Positions 10,015 to 17,845 of a stretch of 64,000 bases of DNA are shown here, in pieces (within the stretch, counting starts at the first letter, position 1; the number at the start of each line of letters is the position of its first letter). A model generated the notes under the pieces. The model had not been told where the DNA came from. It worked only from the letters and a program-made list of their open reading frames with translations, and ran no database searches. The DNA comes from Lachnospiraceae bacterium (GTDB lineage Bacteria > Bacillota > Clostridia > Lachnospirales > Lachnospiraceae): positions 62,001-126,000 of the forward strand of contig JAAVYA010000028.1 in NCBI GenBank assembly GCA_022790855.1, in the 5' to 3' direction. Position numbers and translations under genes: made by a program.

Positions 10015-11370
10015 TTATATTACAAAGATGCCCAAGGCGTTTAGGATAGAGGAAACCAGAATAATGATCAGGCAAACTGGCGCTATGTATTTTATCATTA
10101 CTACAAATAATTTTTCTCGTTTAAAAGGAGAATTCAGCTTAATTTCATCAGATATGGTTTTGGGTTTGATGACATAACCGATAAAAATACAAGTGAAAAA
10201 TGCAACAATCGGCATCAAGACACTATTGCTGATAAAATCAAAAAAGTCTAAAAAGCTCATTCCCATAGGCTGAATCCCGGACCATGCTCCAAAGCCCAGA
10301 GAAGAAGGAAGAGCTACTGCCAGAGCAAACAAGGATACAATGATCGTGGCGAGCCTGCGGTTCCAATGCAGTCTGTCGCAGGTGATAGATACGATGGTTT
10401 CCATCAAGGAGATGGAGGAGGTTAATGCGGCAAACAGCACCAATATAAAAAACAATATACCAATAATCGTTCCAAAGGGCATAGACATAAATACTTTGGG
10501 TAAGGTAACAAACATCAGTCCCGGTCCTGCATTGATGGCAGAAGCATCTCCGCCGCTAAATACAAACACGGCCGGTACAATCATCATTCCGGCAAAAAAT
10601 GCAATGCCTGTATCAAATATTTCGATTTGGGACACAGACTTCTCTAAATTCACATCTTTTTTCATATAGGATCCATAAGTGATCATAATTCCCATGGCCA
10701 GGGACATGGAATAAAAGAGCTGGCCCATGGCTCCTACTACCGTAGTAATAGAAAAATGTGTGAAATCTGGTTTGAGATAGTAAATAATCCCTGCGGACGC
10801 ACCGGGCAGAGTGACGGAATAGATGGCAATACCCACTGTCAAGATCACCAGAAGGGGCATCAGAACTTTACTGACCTTTTCCACACCTTTTTCCACACCC
10901 AGGAATACAACAATGGCGGTACCCAGTATAAAAACAGATTGCCACAGGATGGGTTGGCCGGTTTGGCTGATAAAGCCTTCAAAATAGCCGTCCTGGGCGG
11001 CAGATTGGGAATGTCCGGTGAGAAAAGCGGTAAAATATTTAAACACCCAGCCCCCAATTACACAATAATAAGGCATAATAATAATAGGAACCAGTGCGGC
11101 AAAATATCCTACAAATGTATATTTGCTGTTTAGTTTTTTAAATGCACCGATGGCGCTGAGCCCGGTTTTGCGTCCCAAAGCCACTTCGCCGATCATCAAT
11201 GTGAAACCAAAAGTTACGGCAAGAATCAGATAGACTAATAAAAAGATTCCGCCTCCATATTTTGCAGCTAAGTAAGGAAAACGCCAGAGATTTCCCAGGC
11301 CTACGGCAGAACCGGCCGCGGCGAGGACAAAACCTAGTTTTCCGGAAAAGCTACTTCGTTTTTTCTCCAT
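10015..11370 (-). CDS. sodium:neurotransmitter symporter (NSS/SNF) family transporter
   Basis: 451 aa, a hydrophobic protein with about 11-12 membrane segments. The first helix carries the family hallmark 'GSAVGLGNLWRFPYL', whose unwound region binds Na+ and substrate in LeuT-type transporters. Bacterial members move amino acids such as tryptophan, tyrosine or leucine with Na+; the substrate here cannot be read. Start ATG with 'gagagggg' upstream. A sigma-A promoter lies in the short gap behind degV, so it probably has its own transcript. The length and short C-terminal tail fit the bacterial branch. Confidence 0.93.
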   Translation of the reverse strand: MEKKRSSFSGKLGFVLAAAGSAVGLGNLWRFPYLAAKYGGGIFLLVYLILAVTFGFTLMIGEVALGRKTGLSAIGAFKKLNSKYTFVGYFAALVPIIIMPYYCVIGGWVFKYFTAFLTGHSQSAAQDGYFEGFISQTGQPILWQSVFILGTAIVVFLGVEKGVEKVSKVLMPLLVILTVGIAIYSVTLPGASAGIIYYLKPDFTHFSITTVVGAMGQLFYSMSLAMGIMITYGSYMKKDVNLEKSVSQIEIFDTGIAFFAGMMIVPAVFVFSGGDASAINAGPGLMFVTLPKVFMSMPFGTIIGILFFILVLFAALTSSISLMETIVSITCDRLHWNRRLATIIVSLFALAVALPSSLGFGAWSGIQPMGMSFLDFFDFISNSVLMPIVAFFTCIFIGYVIKPKTISDEIKLNSPFKREKLFVVMIKYIAPVCLIIILVSSILNALGIFVI

Positions 11371-11439
11371 GAAAAAGACCCCTCTCTTATGTTTGTTTTA
11401 TACAGCCGCAGAGGATTGATAGCAGGCTGCACATAGATT

Positions 11440-11467
11440 AGTATAGTATATTGAGAAGGGTTTGTAA
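11440..11467 (-). promoter_or_regulatory. sigma-A promoter of the symporter gene
   Basis: Read on the minus strand: TTACAA, 16 bp, TATACT, lying about 70 bp before the symporter ATG. Confidence 0.5.
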
Positions 11468-11497
11468 AATAGAAATATAATGGTATCTTACTTTTTT

Positions 11498-12364
11498 CTA
11501 TTGGGGAGTTTTGTATACGCCGATTCCAAGGGCTCCTATCCCAAGATGGCAGGCAATACTGCAGGAAAGAGGATAATATTCTATTGGGTGTTCCGGAAAG
11601 GCAGCCTGTACCAGGGCCATCCATTGTCTGGCGTCTTCTTCTTGCTCCAGCGTTCCGGCAGTTGCGATGGTAAGCAGGTGGGAAGGTATTTGGGAAAAAC
11701 GGTTCGTAATATCTTCTTGAATTGCTTCAATCATTTTCTTTTCGCATTGCTTGATACCTCGGACCTTTGCGTAAGCGTCCAATTTCCCGCCTTGAATGGT
11801 CAGTACAGGTTTTATATTCAGAACATTGGCTATGGCAGCGGCTGAGGGTGTAATCCGCCCGCTTTTTTTCAAGTACTTTAAAGAATTTACAGTCAGATAA
11901 ATGCTGGCCTCATAGGCGCTGCGTTCCAGGGATTCCTTAATTTCAAGAGCCGTATATCCCTGGTTAGCCATAATCTTCCCCTCTAAAACAGAAGCCATCA
12001 AAGTGACGGAAATCCGATGATTGTCTACTACTTGAATTTTAGAACCATATTCTTTGGCAAGCTGAACCGCATTGTGGCAGGAGCCGCTTAATTCACTGGA
12101 CATAGGAATATGTACAATTTCGTCATAACCATTTTGCAATATTTCGTCCCACATGTCGGTTACAGAGCCTGGTGACGGCTGAGAGGAAGAAATATCCCTG
12201 TCGCTGCGCATGGCTTCATAAAGCTGTTCGTGTGTGATATCCACTTCTTCCAGGTAACTATTCCCATCTACAATGACAGGCATGGGGAGGACAAAAATGC
12301 CTGCTTTTTTTCCTTCTTCTGTTGTGATGCCGCTGTTTGTATCTGTTGAAATCGCTGTTTTCAT
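11498..12364 (-). CDS. DegV family fatty-acid-binding protein
   Basis: 288 aa, ATG preceded by 'aaggag'. The N-terminus 'TAISTDTNSGITTEEGKK' and the block 'SSQPSPGSVTDMWDEIL' followed by 'HIPMSSELSGSCHNA' are DegV signatures, including the serine-rich loop that holds the fatty acid carboxylate. The later 'YLKKSGRITPSAAAIANVL' is also conserved. In Firmicutes these proteins (FakB type) present fatty acids to the FakA kinase for phospholipid synthesis. No FakA is in the window. Length is normal. Confidence 0.93.
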   Translation of the reverse strand: MKTAISTDTNSGITTEEGKKAGIFVLPMPVIVDGNSYLEEVDITHEQLYEAMRSDRDISSSQPSPGSVTDMWDEILQNGYDEIVHIPMSSELSGSCHNAVQLAKEYGSKIQVVDNHRISVTLMASVLEGKIMANQGYTALEIKESLERSAYEASIYLTVNSLKYLKKSGRITPSAAAIANVLNIKPVLTIQGGKLDAYAKVRGIKQCEKKMIEAIQEDITNRFSQIPSHLLTIATAGTLEQEEDARQWMALVQAAFPEHPIEYYPLSCSIACHLGIGALGIGVYKTPQ

Positions 12365-12418
12365 AATATTCTCCTTATTATGGGAATCAAGCTTATGTAC
12401 GGCAGAGTTGAAATTTTG

Positions 12419-12479
12419 TTGACAATCCCATTAGTTTTGCTAAAATAATGTGAAACAACTGTATCATATTGTATCATTT
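12419..12479 (+). promoter_or_regulatory. sigma-A promoter and tandem repeat upstream of tetR-type gene
   Basis: TTGACA at 12419, 16-bp spacer, TAAAAT at 12441. Just downstream, 12460-12479, two direct 10-bp repeats TGTATCATAT/TGTATCATTT occur in helical phase. This could be a binding site for the TetR-type protein itself. The region also carries the upstream side of degV on the other strand. Confidence 0.5.
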
Positions 12480-12566
12480 CCCACAAGGGAGCAATCTGGT
12501 ACAAAACAGGCGATATTGTGTCAGATAGTTAAATAATGTTAAGAATATAGAAGGAGCGGCAAATTT

Positions 12567-13103
12567 ATGGATAAAAGAAAGGAAGCAAACAGGCGGGTGA
12601 AAAGCAGTATTACGGAAGCGCTATTATCATTGATGTATCAAAAAAGTTTTTCTGACATATCTATCACGGAACTGATTCAGACTGCAAATGTCGCCAGGAC
12701 GTCTTTTTACCGAAATTATGAATCCAAGGAGGATGTGTTGATTACACTGATCGGGGATGTGCTGGATCAATTTAAAGAAGTGATTGAATTTGAAGAAGAT
12801 GATTATTATACATATCAAAATATTTTAAGGAGTTTTGAATTCTTTGAGCAATATAAAAGCTACGTATTGGATCTGTACCTATTTGGATATGGATCCATAT
12901 TATTAGAAAAACTGAACCAATTCCATGAGGAGGTAGCGGGATCCATGCCTTATAGTTCTATTGAACGCTACCAGATCTATATGTATATGGGGGCTTTGTT
13001 TAATACGGCGATCGTATGGCTCAGAGGCGGAACAAAAGAACGGGCGGGAGATATTGCAGGCATGTTCTGTGATGTATGGGGAATTCCGAGAAATAAAAAA
13101 TGA
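12567..13103 (+). CDS. TetR/AcrR family transcriptional regulator
   Basis: 178 aa, ATG after 'aaggagcgg'. The N-terminal 60 residues are a TetR helix-turn-helix: 'ITEALLSLMYQKSFSDISI' then 'TANVARTSFYRNYESKEDVL', the recognition helix and its typical 'FYRNYxSKEDL' ending. The C-terminal ligand domain is not recognisable, as expected. It is transcribed away from degV and ends at its own terminator, so it is monocistronic. The target may be its own promoter region or degV; this is inference from the divergent arrangement. Confidence 0.88.
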   Translation: MDKRKEANRRVKSSITEALLSLMYQKSFSDISITELIQTANVARTSFYRNYESKEDVLITLIGDVLDQFKEVIEFEEDDYYTYQNILRSFEFFEQYKSYVLDLYLFGYGSILLEKLNQFHEEVAGSMPYSSIERYQIYMYMGALFNTAIVWLRGGTKERAGDIAGMFCDVWGIPRNKK

Positions 13104-13153
13104 ATAGATATCCTCAGCGTACAAGGAGATATACGCCTTCTAATAAAGAAGGA

Positions 13154-13180
13154 AAGCGCTGCCAAAGGCAACGCTTTTTG
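13154..13180 (+). terminator. intrinsic terminator after the TetR gene
   Basis: Stem 'aagcgctgcc' / 'ggcaacgctt' with loop AAA and a following T-run. The remaining 13181-13400 holds no gene I can support, and is AT-rich. Confidence 0.75.
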
Positions 13181-13409
13181 GGGGGAGTAAATTTATGAAA
13201 TGCTCGTGTTCCCGAAAGAAGGAACACATCAAATAAAAGGAACTACTAATATCTGACAAAAACAGTATACGAAGAAAATGTGTGCAAAGTATGGATATTT
13301 TCTAAAAGAATCATGAAGAAGTTTAAAAAATTTCTAAAGAGTGTGTAAATCTTTTTTATGTATTTCGTGAATCAAACGATAGATTGTGCTTTTTTTCCGG
13401 GCTTGTTTT

Positions 13410-13418
13410 TGATATAAT
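13410..13418 (+). promoter_or_regulatory. extended -10 promoter for DUF362 gene
   Basis: TGATATAAT (TGn plus consensus TATAAT) lies 37 bp before the start; the -35 position is a run of T, so the extended -10 would carry recognition. Confidence 0.45.
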
Positions 13419-13454
13419 GGTATAACTTACTAAGGGAAAGGAGTATTTAAAATT

Positions 13455-14570
13455 ATGAGTAAATCGAAAGTTTATTTTACCAGCTTTAAAACCAGTTATA
13501 CGGAGAACATACCTCAGAAGCTGCAGCGTTTGATCACAACGGCTGGAATTGGGAATATTGATTTTACAGACAAGTATGCAGCCATTAAGATTCATTTTGG
13601 GGAATTGGGGAATCTGGCGTTTCTTCGCCCAAACTATGCCAAGGCTGTGGTAGATGTGGTAAAGAAGCAGGGGGGCAAAGCATTTTTAACAGATTGTAAT
13701 ACACTATATGTAGGCAGTCGTAAAAATGCCCTGGATCATTTGGATACTGCTTATGAAAACGGCTTTACACCTTTTTCCACCGGATGCCATGTGCTGATCG
13801 CCGATGGATTAAAGGGAACGGACGAGGTTTTAGTGCCGGTGGATGGAGAGTATGTGACAGAGGCCAAAATCGGCTGTGCGCTGATGGACGCAGATATCCT
13901 GATTTCCCTGACACATTTTAAAGGCCATGAAGCAACCGGATTTGGAGGGGCCTTGAAAAATATTGGTATGGGAGGCGGTTCTAGAGCCGGAAAAATGGAA
14001 ATGCACAGTGAGGGCAAACCCCAGGTAAATCAGGAAAATTGTATTGGCTGCGGCATGTGTACCAGGGTCTGCGCCCATGAAGGCGTAACTGTTACAGAAA
14101 AAAAAGCTTCCATTGACCATAACAAATGCGTTGGCTGCGGCCGTTGTATAGGCGTCTGCCCCAAGGATGCCGTACAGCCGGGATTTGATGCCAGCAATGA
14201 TGTCCTGAATTATAAAATTGCAGAATACACCAAAGCCATTTGCCAGGAGCGTCCCTGCTTTCATATTTCTATTATCTGCGATGTGTCGCCTAATTGCGAT
14301 TGCCATGCGGAAAATGATATTCCGATTATTCCTAATGTGGGTATGTTTGCATCCTTTGATCCGGTAGCGTTGGATGTGGCATGCGCAGATGCCTGCAATC
14401 AGCAGCCTGTTATTTCCGGCAGTATACTTGCAGATCACAAAGCCCATGACAAGGAAGAAGGCCATGACCACTTCCATGTAACCCATCCCGATACTAACTG
14501 GCGTTCTTGCGTAGAGCACGCCCAGAAAATCGGTCTTGGATCCATGGAATATGAATTGATAGAAATTTAA
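13455..14570 (+). CDS. DUF362 domain protein with two 4Fe-4S clusters
   Basis: 371 aa, ATG after 'gggaaaggag'. The DUF362 domain spans most of the chain ('FKGHEATGFGGALKNIGMG' is typical). It is interrupted at ~190-250 by a bacterial ferredoxin-type domain with two cysteine motifs, 'CIGCGMCTRVC' and 'CVGCGRCIGVCP', which would bind two [4Fe-4S] clusters. A further Cys/His-rich segment lies near 'CDVSPNCDCHAEND'. The family is taken to act in electron transfer in anaerobes, but its reaction is unknown. The 5'-nucleotidase gene follows after 15 bp, suggesting co-transcription. Confidence 0.9.
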   Translation: MSKSKVYFTSFKTSYTENIPQKLQRLITTAGIGNIDFTDKYAAIKIHFGELGNLAFLRPNYAKAVVDVVKKQGGKAFLTDCNTLYVGSRKNALDHLDTAYENGFTPFSTGCHVLIADGLKGTDEVLVPVDGEYVTEAKIGCALMDADILISLTHFKGHEATGFGGALKNIGMGGGSRAGKMEMHSEGKPQVNQENCIGCGMCTRVCAHEGVTVTEKKASIDHNKCVGCGRCIGVCPKDAVQPGFDASNDVLNYKIAEYTKAICQERPCFHISIICDVSPNCDCHAENDIPIIPNVGMFASFDPVALDVACADACNQQPVISGSILADHKAHDKEEGHDHFHVTHPDTNWRSCVEHAQKIGLGSMEYELIEI

Positions 14571-14585
14571 GGAGCGAAGGAGCGC

Positions 14586-16544
14586 ATGAAACAAAGATGG
14601 AAAAAAGGGCTGGGAGCTATGCTTGGCCTGTTGATTTGTCTGCTGCTGGCAGCAGGGCTTGGGAATGTGATCCAGGCAGAAGAACCGCCAAAGGAGATGA
14701 CGGTGGTGTTTACCCATGATCTTCACTCCCACCTGGATAGCTTTATGGCTGCCCTGGATGGGGAGGAACAGGAGGTGGGAGGCTTTGCCCGCATCAAGAC
14801 ATTTATTGATGAGGCAAGGGAAGAAGATGAGCACACCCTAGCGCTGGATGGCGGGGACTTTTCCATGGGAACCTTATATCAGGCAGTATATGAGACTCAG
14901 GCGGCCGAGCTTCGGATGCTGGGATACCTGGGGATGGATGTTACTACCATGGGAAACCATGAATTTGATTACCGGACCACAGGACTGAACCGTATGCTCC
15001 AGAGCGCCATGAAAAGTAATGATGAACTGCCGGCTTTCGTACTTTGTAATGTAGACTGGGAGGCAAGCTTGGCACAGGGAATCCCAGAAGTAGAAGAATT
15101 GAAGGAAACCTTTGATCAATATGGCATTGCGCCCTATGTCATGTTAGACAAAGGAGATATCAGGGTGGCAGTACTTGGTGTTTTTGGTAAAGATGCTTTG
15201 GAATGCGCTCCTACCTGCGAACTGATCTTTCAGGATCCGGTTCAGGCAGTAAAAGAGACGGTAACTCAAATACGTGAAAAAGAAGAAGCCGATCTGATTG
15301 TCTGCGTGTCTCACAGCGGTACTTGGCCAGAGGCGGATAAATCTGAAGATGAGATTCTGGCAAAAGAAGTACCGGAACTGGATCTGATCGTCAGCGGACA
15401 TACACATACGGCTTTAGATGCTCCTATTGTCCATGGAAACACTGCCATAGTCTCAACTGGAGAATATGGAATACGCGCCGGTAAGCTTCGGATGGAGCAG
15501 ACGGCAGAAGGGCGCTGGGAAGTCAAGGAATATCAGCTGGCAGCCATGACAAAAGATGTGGAGGAGGATTCGGGAGCCCGCACGAAGATGAAAGACCTTG
15601 GAGCCACAATAGACAAAGATTATTTGGAGCAGTTCGGGTATACCAAAGAGCAGGTATTGGCATATAATCCCTGGAAAAACCCGACGCTTCAGGAAATCTC
15701 CGATGTTTTTGGTGAGAACGGATATACTAACCTGTTGGCAGATGCTTATCGGGACACCCTGAATAAACTGCCGGAGATGGCTGAAGATCCCGTGGATGTG
15801 GCCGTAGTGCCATCCGGCGTCATACGGGATGTATTTGCAGAAAAAAGTGATGTTACGGTATCCGATGTGTTTAATGCATTTTCACTGGGGATTGGACCGG
15901 ATGGAGTGCCGGGATATCCTTTGATTAGTATTTACCTTACTGGTGCGGAATTAAAAACGGCGGCAGAGGTGGATGCTTCTATCTCCCCGATGATGCCCAC
16001 AGCACAGCTCTTTATGAGCGGGCTGAATTATACCTTGAACCCAAACCGCTTGATTTTAAACAAGGTTACAAAAGCCTCTCTTAGCGATATGGAGGGAAAT
16101 GAAATCCCGTTGGAGGACGATAAGCTGTACCGGGTAGTGGCGGATCTTTATAGCGGCCAGATGTTAGGCGCAGTAACGGACATGTCCTATGGGATTTTAT
16201 CCATCGTACCCAAGGATGCCCAAGGGAATCCTGTAGAAGACCTGGAGGATTATATAGTATATGACAATGGACAGGAGATGAAAGCCTGGGTTGCCATTGC
16301 CCGCTATGTGGAATCCATGGGAGATGATCAGGGGGAGATTTCAGAATATTACAGCCAGACCAGAGCACGTAAAGTGATTGATGATGATAAGAGCATAGGA
16401 GCATTTTTACGAAATCCCAATAAAATTGCCCTGATCATGGCAGGAATTCTTCTTGCAGTAATTGTCCTCTTGGTTCTTCTGATCATCGGGATTGTGAAAT
16501 TGGTGAAGTACATTCGGAGAAAACGAAGAGATTGTTTCCGTTAA
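14586..16544 (+). CDS. exported 5'-nucleotidase / metallophosphatase (UshA-like), membrane-anchored
   Basis: 652 aa, ATG after 'aaggagcg'. A signal peptide covers residues ~1-31. The metallophosphatase domain shows the di-metal motifs in order: 'FTHDLHSHLD', 'DGGDFSMG', 'MGNHEFDY', 'CVSHSG' and 'VSGHTHT'. The 5'-nucleotidase C-terminal substrate domain follows ('GENGYTNLLADAYRDTL', 'YPLISIYLTG'). A single C-terminal helix (~615-637) and basic tail anchor it to the outer face of the membrane. It should release nucleosides or phosphate from extracellular nucleotides. Homologues are often longer, with S-layer or LPXTG anchors; here a plain helix is used. Confidence 0.92.
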   Translation: MKQRWKKGLGAMLGLLICLLLAAGLGNVIQAEEPPKEMTVVFTHDLHSHLDSFMAALDGEEQEVGGFARIKTFIDEAREEDEHTLALDGGDFSMGTLYQAVYETQAAELRMLGYLGMDVTTMGNHEFDYRTTGLNRMLQSAMKSNDELPAFVLCNVDWEASLAQGIPEVEELKETFDQYGIAPYVMLDKGDIRVAVLGVFGKDALECAPTCELIFQDPVQAVKETVTQIREKEEADLIVCVSHSGTWPEADKSEDEILAKEVPELDLIVSGHTHTALDAPIVHGNTAIVSTGEYGIRAGKLRMEQTAEGRWEVKEYQLAAMTKDVEEDSGARTKMKDLGATIDKDYLEQFGYTKEQVLAYNPWKNPTLQEISDVFGENGYTNLLADAYRDTLNKLPEMAEDPVDVAVVPSGVIRDVFAEKSDVTVSDVFNAFSLGIGPDGVPGYPLISIYLTGAELKTAAEVDASISPMMPTAQLFMSGLNYTLNPNRLILNKVTKASLSDMEGNEIPLEDDKLYRVVADLYSGQMLGAVTDMSYGILSIVPKDAQGNPVEDLEDYIVYDNGQEMKAWVAIARYVESMGDDQGEISEYYSQTRARKVIDDDKSIGAFLRNPNKIALIMAGILLAVIVLLVLLIIGIVKLVKYIRRKRRDCFR

Positions 16545-16555
16545 AAATCTAACGC

Positions 16556-16584
16556 TTGCATTTTTTCAGATGGAATGCTACCAT
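16556..16584 (+). promoter_or_regulatory. sigma-A promoter of hydEG
   Basis: TTGCAT, 17 bp, TACCAT with an extended TGn motif (TGCTACCAT). It predicts a transcript start near 16590 and a leader of about 200 nt before hydE. Confidence 0.65.
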
Positions 16585-16589
16585 ATACA

Positions 16590-16725
16590 AAAGGTGCGCG
16601 GATAGGAACAGCCTTACCGCAAACCCTATACAATCGGCTAACCACAAGGGATACCTGAAGGGAAAGGCATAGCGTAGACAGGATCATTCTGCCTTCATAC
16701 CCTTTTGCGGTATGGAGGCATTTTT
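16590..16725 (+). ncRNA. candidate riboswitch or attenuator in the hydEG leader
   Basis: The leader can form two exclusive pairings. AAGGC at 16664-16668 can pair with GCCTT at 16611-16615 (aptamer-like form), or AAGGCA at 16664-16669 can pair with TGCCTT at 16690-16695, which is the 5' arm of a terminator stem. Local hairpins are also possible (GCGG 16598-16601 with CCGC 16617-16620; TGCGC 16595-16599 with GCGTA 16672-16676). I could not match it to a riboswitch class I know; a short likeness to the TPP 3' consensus was rejected. The ligand is unknown. Confidence 0.5.
16690..16725 (+). terminator. intrinsic terminator (attenuator) ahead of hydE
   Basis: 12-bp stem 'tgccttcatacc' / 'ggtatggaggca' (one G-U pair), 7-nt loop, then five T. 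It lies between the promoter and hydE, so it must be read through or disrupted for expression. Confidence 0.85.
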
Positions 16726-16792
16726 CATGGATTGAGAAAATGCTGCCCGACAGAAACTTGTGGATCGATGAAAGGAGTTGAAATAGGCATTC

Positions 16793-17845
16793 ATGAAGAA
16801 CGCCCTGTCTCTGATAGAAAAATTGAACCAGGAAAAAAAACTGGAAATGGAAGAATGGATATTTCTAATAGAAAATCGCAGGGAAAAGATTGCGGAAACA
16901 CTTTTTGCTTTGGCCAGAGATATCCAAAAGCAACACTTTGGAAACAAGATTTATACCAGAGGACTGATCGAGTATACAAATTATTGTAAAAATAACTGCT
17001 ATTACTGCGGGATTCGCAGAGATAACAAATCTGTGGAGCGATACCGGCTGACAGTCGAAGAAATATTGGATTGCTGCAGGAGGGGATATGCCCTGGGCTT
17101 TCGGACCTTTGTACTGCAGGGGGGAGAGGATGGGTATGATACAGATGAGAGGGTGGAAGAGATCATCCGTTCCGTGAAACAACGCTATCCGGACTGTGCC
17201 ATTACCCTGTCATTGGGAGAACGCTCCTATAAAAGTTATCTGCGGCTGTATCAAGCAGGGGCAGACCGTTATCTGCTGCGTCATGAAACAGCCCAGAAGG
17301 AGCACTATGAAATTTTGCATCCGCCAGAATTATCAGAGGCTAATCGAAAACAATGCTTGTACAATTTAAAGAAAATCGGGTATCAAACCGGTACAGGTTT
17401 TATGGTTGGCTCTCCCGGCCAGACCCCGCAAAGCTTGGCCGAAGATTTGATATTTATACAGGAACTGAATCCTCATATGGTGGGGATCGGCCCCTTTGTA
17501 CCCCACCATGAAACACCTTTTGCCAAGGAAAAAGGGGGAACCGTGGAACTGACGCTTTATATGCTGGGACTTTTACGGGTGATGCTGCCCAATGTGTTAT
17601 TGCCTGCCACTACGGCCTTAGGCACCATAGATCCCAGAGGGAGAGAAAAAGGAATTTTGGCAGGAGCCAATGTGGTGATGCCGAATCTTTCGCCCCTGGG
17701 CGTGAGAAAAAAATATGAACTGTATGACAATAAGATCTGCACCGGTGAGGAGGCGGCGGAGTGTCGCCAATGCCTGGCATCCAGAATGAAAGAAATAGGA
17801 TATGAACTGGTTGTGGATCGGGGAGATTATAAGGAGGAAAACTAA
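16793..17845 (+). CDS. hydE: [FeFe] hydrogenase H-cluster maturase HydE (radical SAM)
   Basis: 350 aa, normal length. The radical SAM cluster motif CX3CX2C is at Cys65, Cys69 and Cys72 ('YCKNNCYYCGIRR'). Other HydE traits: 'LQGGEDGYDTDERVEEIIR', 'TLSLGERS', 'RHETAQKEHYEILHP', 'GFMVGSPGQT' and 'GPFVPHHETPF'. HydE supplies intermediates for the dithiomethylamine-bridged [2Fe] subcluster. The ATG at 16793 has its purine-rich site ('aaaggag') about 16 nt upstream, a little far. hydG begins immediately after the stop. Neither HydF nor a hydrogenase subunit lies in the window. Confidence 0.95.
   Translation: MKNALSLIEKLNQEKKLEMEEWIFLIENRREKIAETLFALARDIQKQHFGNKIYTRGLIEYTNYCKNNCYYCGIRRDNKSVERYRLTVEEILDCCRRGYALGFRTFVLQGGEDGYDTDERVEEIIRSVKQRYPDCAITLSLGERSYKSYLRLYQAGADRYLLRHETAQKEHYEILHPPELSEANRKQCLYNLKKIGYQTGTGFMVGSPGQTPQSLAEDLIFIQELNPHMVGIGPFVPHHETPFAKEKGGTVELTLYMLGLLRVMLPNVLLPATTALGTIDPRGREKGILAGANVVMPNLSPLGVRKKYELYDNKICTGEEAAECRQCLASRMKEIGYELVVDRGDYKEEN

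Noticed and set aside
11480-11845. 121-aa plus-strand ORF opposite degV
   Set aside because: Antisense of a well-supported DegV gene, no ribosome site or domain.
13195-13236. 13-codon ORF MKCSCSRKKEHIK with a good ribosome site
   Set aside because: It lies right after a terminator with no promoter seen; too short to support without other evidence.
13830-14834. 334-aa minus-strand ORF opposite the DUF362 and nucleotidase genes
   Set aside because: Shadow of real genes: Cys/His/Phe-rich composition, no domain, no ribosome site, and both plus-strand genes are well supported.
16585-16690. Resemblance of 'ACCTGA...GCGTAG' to the TPP riboswitch 3' consensus
   Set aside because: The 5' half lacks the CUGAGA element and the CUGG/CCAG stem of the TPP aptamer, so I treat the leader as unclassified.
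16705-16989. 94-aa plus-strand ORF overlapping the hydE start
   Set aside because: Begins inside the terminator stem, out of frame with hydE, no domain.
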